NCBI GenBank assembly: GCA_039029915.1
Contig: JBCCFD010000210.1
Location: 1 to 12,854, forward strand
Length of the DNA stretch: 12,854 nt
From: QQUD01 sp039029915
GTDB lineage: Bacteria; Chloroflexota; Anaerolineae; Promineifilales; Promineifilaceae
Reading direction: 5' to 3'
A program made the position numbers and the translations under genes. Positions 11,129 through 12,854 of the stretch are shown here, piece after piece. How positions within the stretch are numbered: the stretch's first letter is position 1; every line of letters begins with the position of its first letter. The notes below the pieces were generated by a model. It saw only the letters and a list, made by a program, of their open reading frames with translations, made no database searches and was not told the DNA's origin.

Positions 11129-12854
11129 TTAATTTTTATCCCCCCAGCGGGGTTGATAATCGGGATAAGTATTGAAGGTGAGCTGTTGAACACCGGAGCC
11201 ATCGAGCCGCATGATAAAAATTTCGGCATCACCATCTCGGTAAGAGGTAAACGTAATCCAATCACCCTGTCTGGAAAATGAAGGTGCTAAATTTCGGCCA
11301 CCGTCTGTGAGTCGATACACTTCGGGGGAGTTTACGGCCGTTATATAAATATCTCGATCGTCACGAGGGCCGGCATAAAATGTGAGCCACTGCCCGTCTG
11401 GCGACCAATCGCTACGACCCCCTTTTAACGCCACATCGGCCTCCACCTTTTGTAAACCTGTGCCGTCCACATTGATAATGTAGTGCGTAAAGCCATCGTC
11501 AACCTGATCTTTGTCAGTGGCAAACGCAATTTGGGTGCCATCCGGCGACCAAACGGGGTCAACGCTATTGGCATCAATCTGCGTGAGCTGGCGCGGACTC
11601 GAGCCATCTCGATTCATAATCCAAATGTTCTGAGCGTCGTTAGCGGCCAGCGTGAAGGCGATCTGCGTCCCATCGGGCGAGATGGCTGGGGCAAAATATG
11701 ACCCTAAACCGGCTGGCCCAACCTGCTGCAGATTCTCCCCATTTTGGTCAAAGGCAAAGACGGCAAAGCTACCGTCTCGCCGAGAGGAAATGATGATTTG
11801 ACCGTCGGTGGGGGAGATGGAGGCATAAAAATCGGTCGCCTCAACGGCCGTTAATCGAGCATAGGTGCCATTGGTAGCATCAACTGTACAAATGTCGTCA
11901 AAGCCATCAATAAAGCAGGTAAAGGCAATCAATCCCAGCGGCAGTGAAGAGGCAGGCGTTGGCAATGCACCAGAAACAATGGCGGTTGGTTCGGTGGTGG
12001 GTGCCGGCGAGGCGGTACTGGTGGCAGGAATAGCAGTTGCGGGCGGGTTAGAAACGGCCGTTTCCACCACAGGAGCCGGAATTTCAACTGTCGGTAACGT
12101 CTCTACCACCTCTGAATTGCGACTTCTGTTCATAAGCAAAATACCACCCACGATTAAAATCGCGAATAAAGCCAGCCCGCCACCCCATAAAAGAATAGGC
12201 GGGATGCCGCGCTTCTCTGGCTGAGGCGCTTCTTGATGCACAGGTGGATCTGGAATGATCGATTGCTCAGTTGATACGGTCTCTTCATCGGGCGGCACAG
12301 GTGATTCATGGGGGAGTTTGATGATGGGAGGCGGGGGAACGGCCGTGTCTCGCTCTGGCGCTTCATCATAGGAGACGGTTGGTGGTGATTTAGACAGCTG
12401 ATCGAGGGCATCTGCCATCTCCTTCGCAGATGAATACCGTAACTCGGGCTGCTTAGCTAATGATTTTTCAACCACCACTTCACACCCTCTCGGTAGCCCA
12501 AAATGGACTTCGTGAATGTATGGCACTTGAGTATTAAGATGCGCCCCCACCCATTGAGCCGGTGTGTCTGCTTTAAACGGCCGTGTGCCCGTCAGCATCT
12601 CAAAAAGGATAACCCCCAGCGCATAAATATCGGTGCGGTGATCAATTTTTTGCCCACCCTGAAAACATTCAGGTCCCATATACGGCCAGGTGCCTAAAAC
12701 GGCCTCAGTTTGTGTCAGATTTTGAGTCGATTCCAAAACCTTCGCAATCCCAAAATCAGAGAGATACGCTTTGCCATATTCATCAAAAAGAATGTTAGCC
12801 GGTTTTAAATCACGATGTATGATGCCCTTTTGATGAGCCATATCAAGCGCTGAA
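11129..12854 (-). CDS. Receptor-like Ser/Thr protein kinase with C-terminal TolB-type (PD40) propeller, N-terminus cut by window edge
   Basis: The frame is open to the window edge, and the codons before the first Met (S-A-L-D) continue the kinase helix, so the ATP-binding lobe lies outside. Numbering from that Met (12841), the catalytic loop is HRDLKPAN at 9-16 (D11, N16), DFG is 29-31, the activation segment has TQTEAVLGT, and the APE motif reads GPE (56-58). A Pro/Glu-rich juxtamembrane segment (152-212) leads to one membrane helix at about 215-236. A Pro/Ala/Thr-rich linker follows (to about 300), and then about six beta-propeller repeats of the SPDGTQIAF...IWIMNRDGSSPRQLT kind to the end (570). 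The kinase is cytoplasmic and the propeller outside, so it probably senses a ligand. The activation segment is likely autophosphorylated. Five octamers fall in it, four encoding TAV and one RPF. Confidence 0.93.
   Translation of the reverse strand, partial: SALDMAHQKGIIHRDLKPANILFDEYGKAYLSDFGIAKVLESTQNLTQTEAVLGTWPYMGPECFQGGQKIDHRTDIYALGVILFEMLTGTRPFKADTPAQWVGAHLNTQVPYIHEVHFGLPRGCEVVVEKSLAKQPELRYSSAKEMADALDQLSKSPPTVSYDEAPERDTAVPPPPIIKLPHESPVPPDEETVSTEQSIIPDPPVHQEAPQPEKRGIPPILLWGGGLALFAILIVGGILLMNRSRNSEVVETLPTVEIPAPVVETAVSNPPATAIPATSTASPAPTTEPTAIVSGALPTPASSLPLGLIAFTCFIDGFDDICTVDATNGTYARLTAVEATDFYASISPTDGQIIISSRRDGSFAVFAFDQNGENLQQVGPAGLGSYFAPAISPDGTQIAFTLAANDAQNIWIMNRDGSSPRQLTQIDANSVDPVWSPDGTQIAFATDKDQVDDGFTHYIINVDGTGLQKVEADVALKGGRSDWSPDGQWLTFYAGPRDDRDIYITAVNSPEVYRLTDGGRNLAPSFSRQGDWITFTSYRDGDAEIFIMRLDGSGVQQLTFNTYPDYQPRWGDKN

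Larger units (their letters stand above)
349..12584. repeat. Highly iterated palindrome ACGGCCGT (HIP1-like), 22 copies across the window
   Basis: Exact copies start at 349, 1543, 2034, 3493, 3543, 4254, 4688, 4919, 5200, 6774, 7359, 7377, 7560, 8243, 9944, 10266, 10931, 11334, 11844, 12054, 12339 and 12577. Random expectation at equal base frequencies is about 0.2. Of 25 CGGCCG hexamers seen, 22 have both flanking A and T; the others are at 989, 9368 and 9678. The base before is A in 15 and T in 5, and the base after is T in 16, giving the consensus AAACGGCCGTTT. Eighteen copies are inside genes in all three frames and four lie between genes. Confidence 0.95.

Noticed and set aside
12839..12841. 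ATG at 12841 as the true start of the kinase.
   Set aside because: The codons before it (S-A-L-D) continue the kinase helix that precedes HRDLKPAN, so it is an internal Met and the gene runs off the window.
1..12854. Search for CRISPR arrays, tRNA or rRNA genes, insertion-sequence transposases and retron- or diversity-generating reverse transcriptases.
   Set aside because: No regularly spaced repeats, cloverleaf-like segments, rRNA cores, or transposase or RT motifs were recognised by reading either strand. A tRNAscan/Infernal run would settle the RNA part.

Overview
The window most resembles a member of the Chloroflexota (Anaerolineae-like). This rests on gene style only: a membrane Ser/Thr kinase with a C-terminal TolB-type propeller, secreted 'NPSFEGG' jelly-roll protein, a single-pass GH18-like protein, plus mosaic genes separated by degenerate simple repeats. 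No database search was possible, so the taxonomy is an inference. Base composition is moderate, with one clearly AT-rich island at about 3.6-4.25 kb. No rRNA, tRNA or CRISPR array was found.

Layout. 1-1074 (-): C-terminally truncated, membrane-anchored GH18-like protein whose catalytic Glu position reads Gln. 1485-2288 (+): YfiH/PgeF-type multicopper oxidase-like (laccase-domain) protein with a good promoter that predicts a leaderless mRNA. 2438-3418 (+): aminoglycoside/hydroxyurea phosphotransferase-like kinase whose first ~35 residues come from dispersed repeat DNA. 3419-4231: AT-rich island with two short membrane-peptide ORFs in the same frame separated by one stop codon. 4232-5459 (-): two overlapping genes, a nuclease-like/winged-helix unknown and a NUDIX hydrolase. 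5587-6300 (-): secreted carbohydrate-binding-like protein. 6667-7215 (+): membrane LysM protein, convergent across a highly structured gap with an ECF sigma factor/four-TM membrane partner operon (8508-7418, -). 8923-10407 (+): cytoplasmic Cys-type sulfatase. 10493-11114 (+): RHH antitoxin and MazF toxin behind a strong promoter and a perfect palindromic operator. 11129-12854 (-): receptor-like Ser/Thr kinase, N-terminally cut by the window edge.

The genes do not form one pathway. They read as small independent units: envelope and signalling functions (kinase, ECF sigma pair, LysM, GH18-like, jelly-roll protein), housekeeping or repair hydrolases (YfiH, NUDIX), and one toxin-antitoxin module.

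The feature that unites the window is the palindrome ACGGCCGT, usually within AAACGGCCGTTT. It occurs 22 times, about 110 times the random expectation, inside genes in all three frames and between genes, much as HIP1 (GCGATCGC) does in cyanobacteria. Two copies are arranged as a perfect hairpin between convergent genes. This HIP-like element is the best candidate here for something undescribed.
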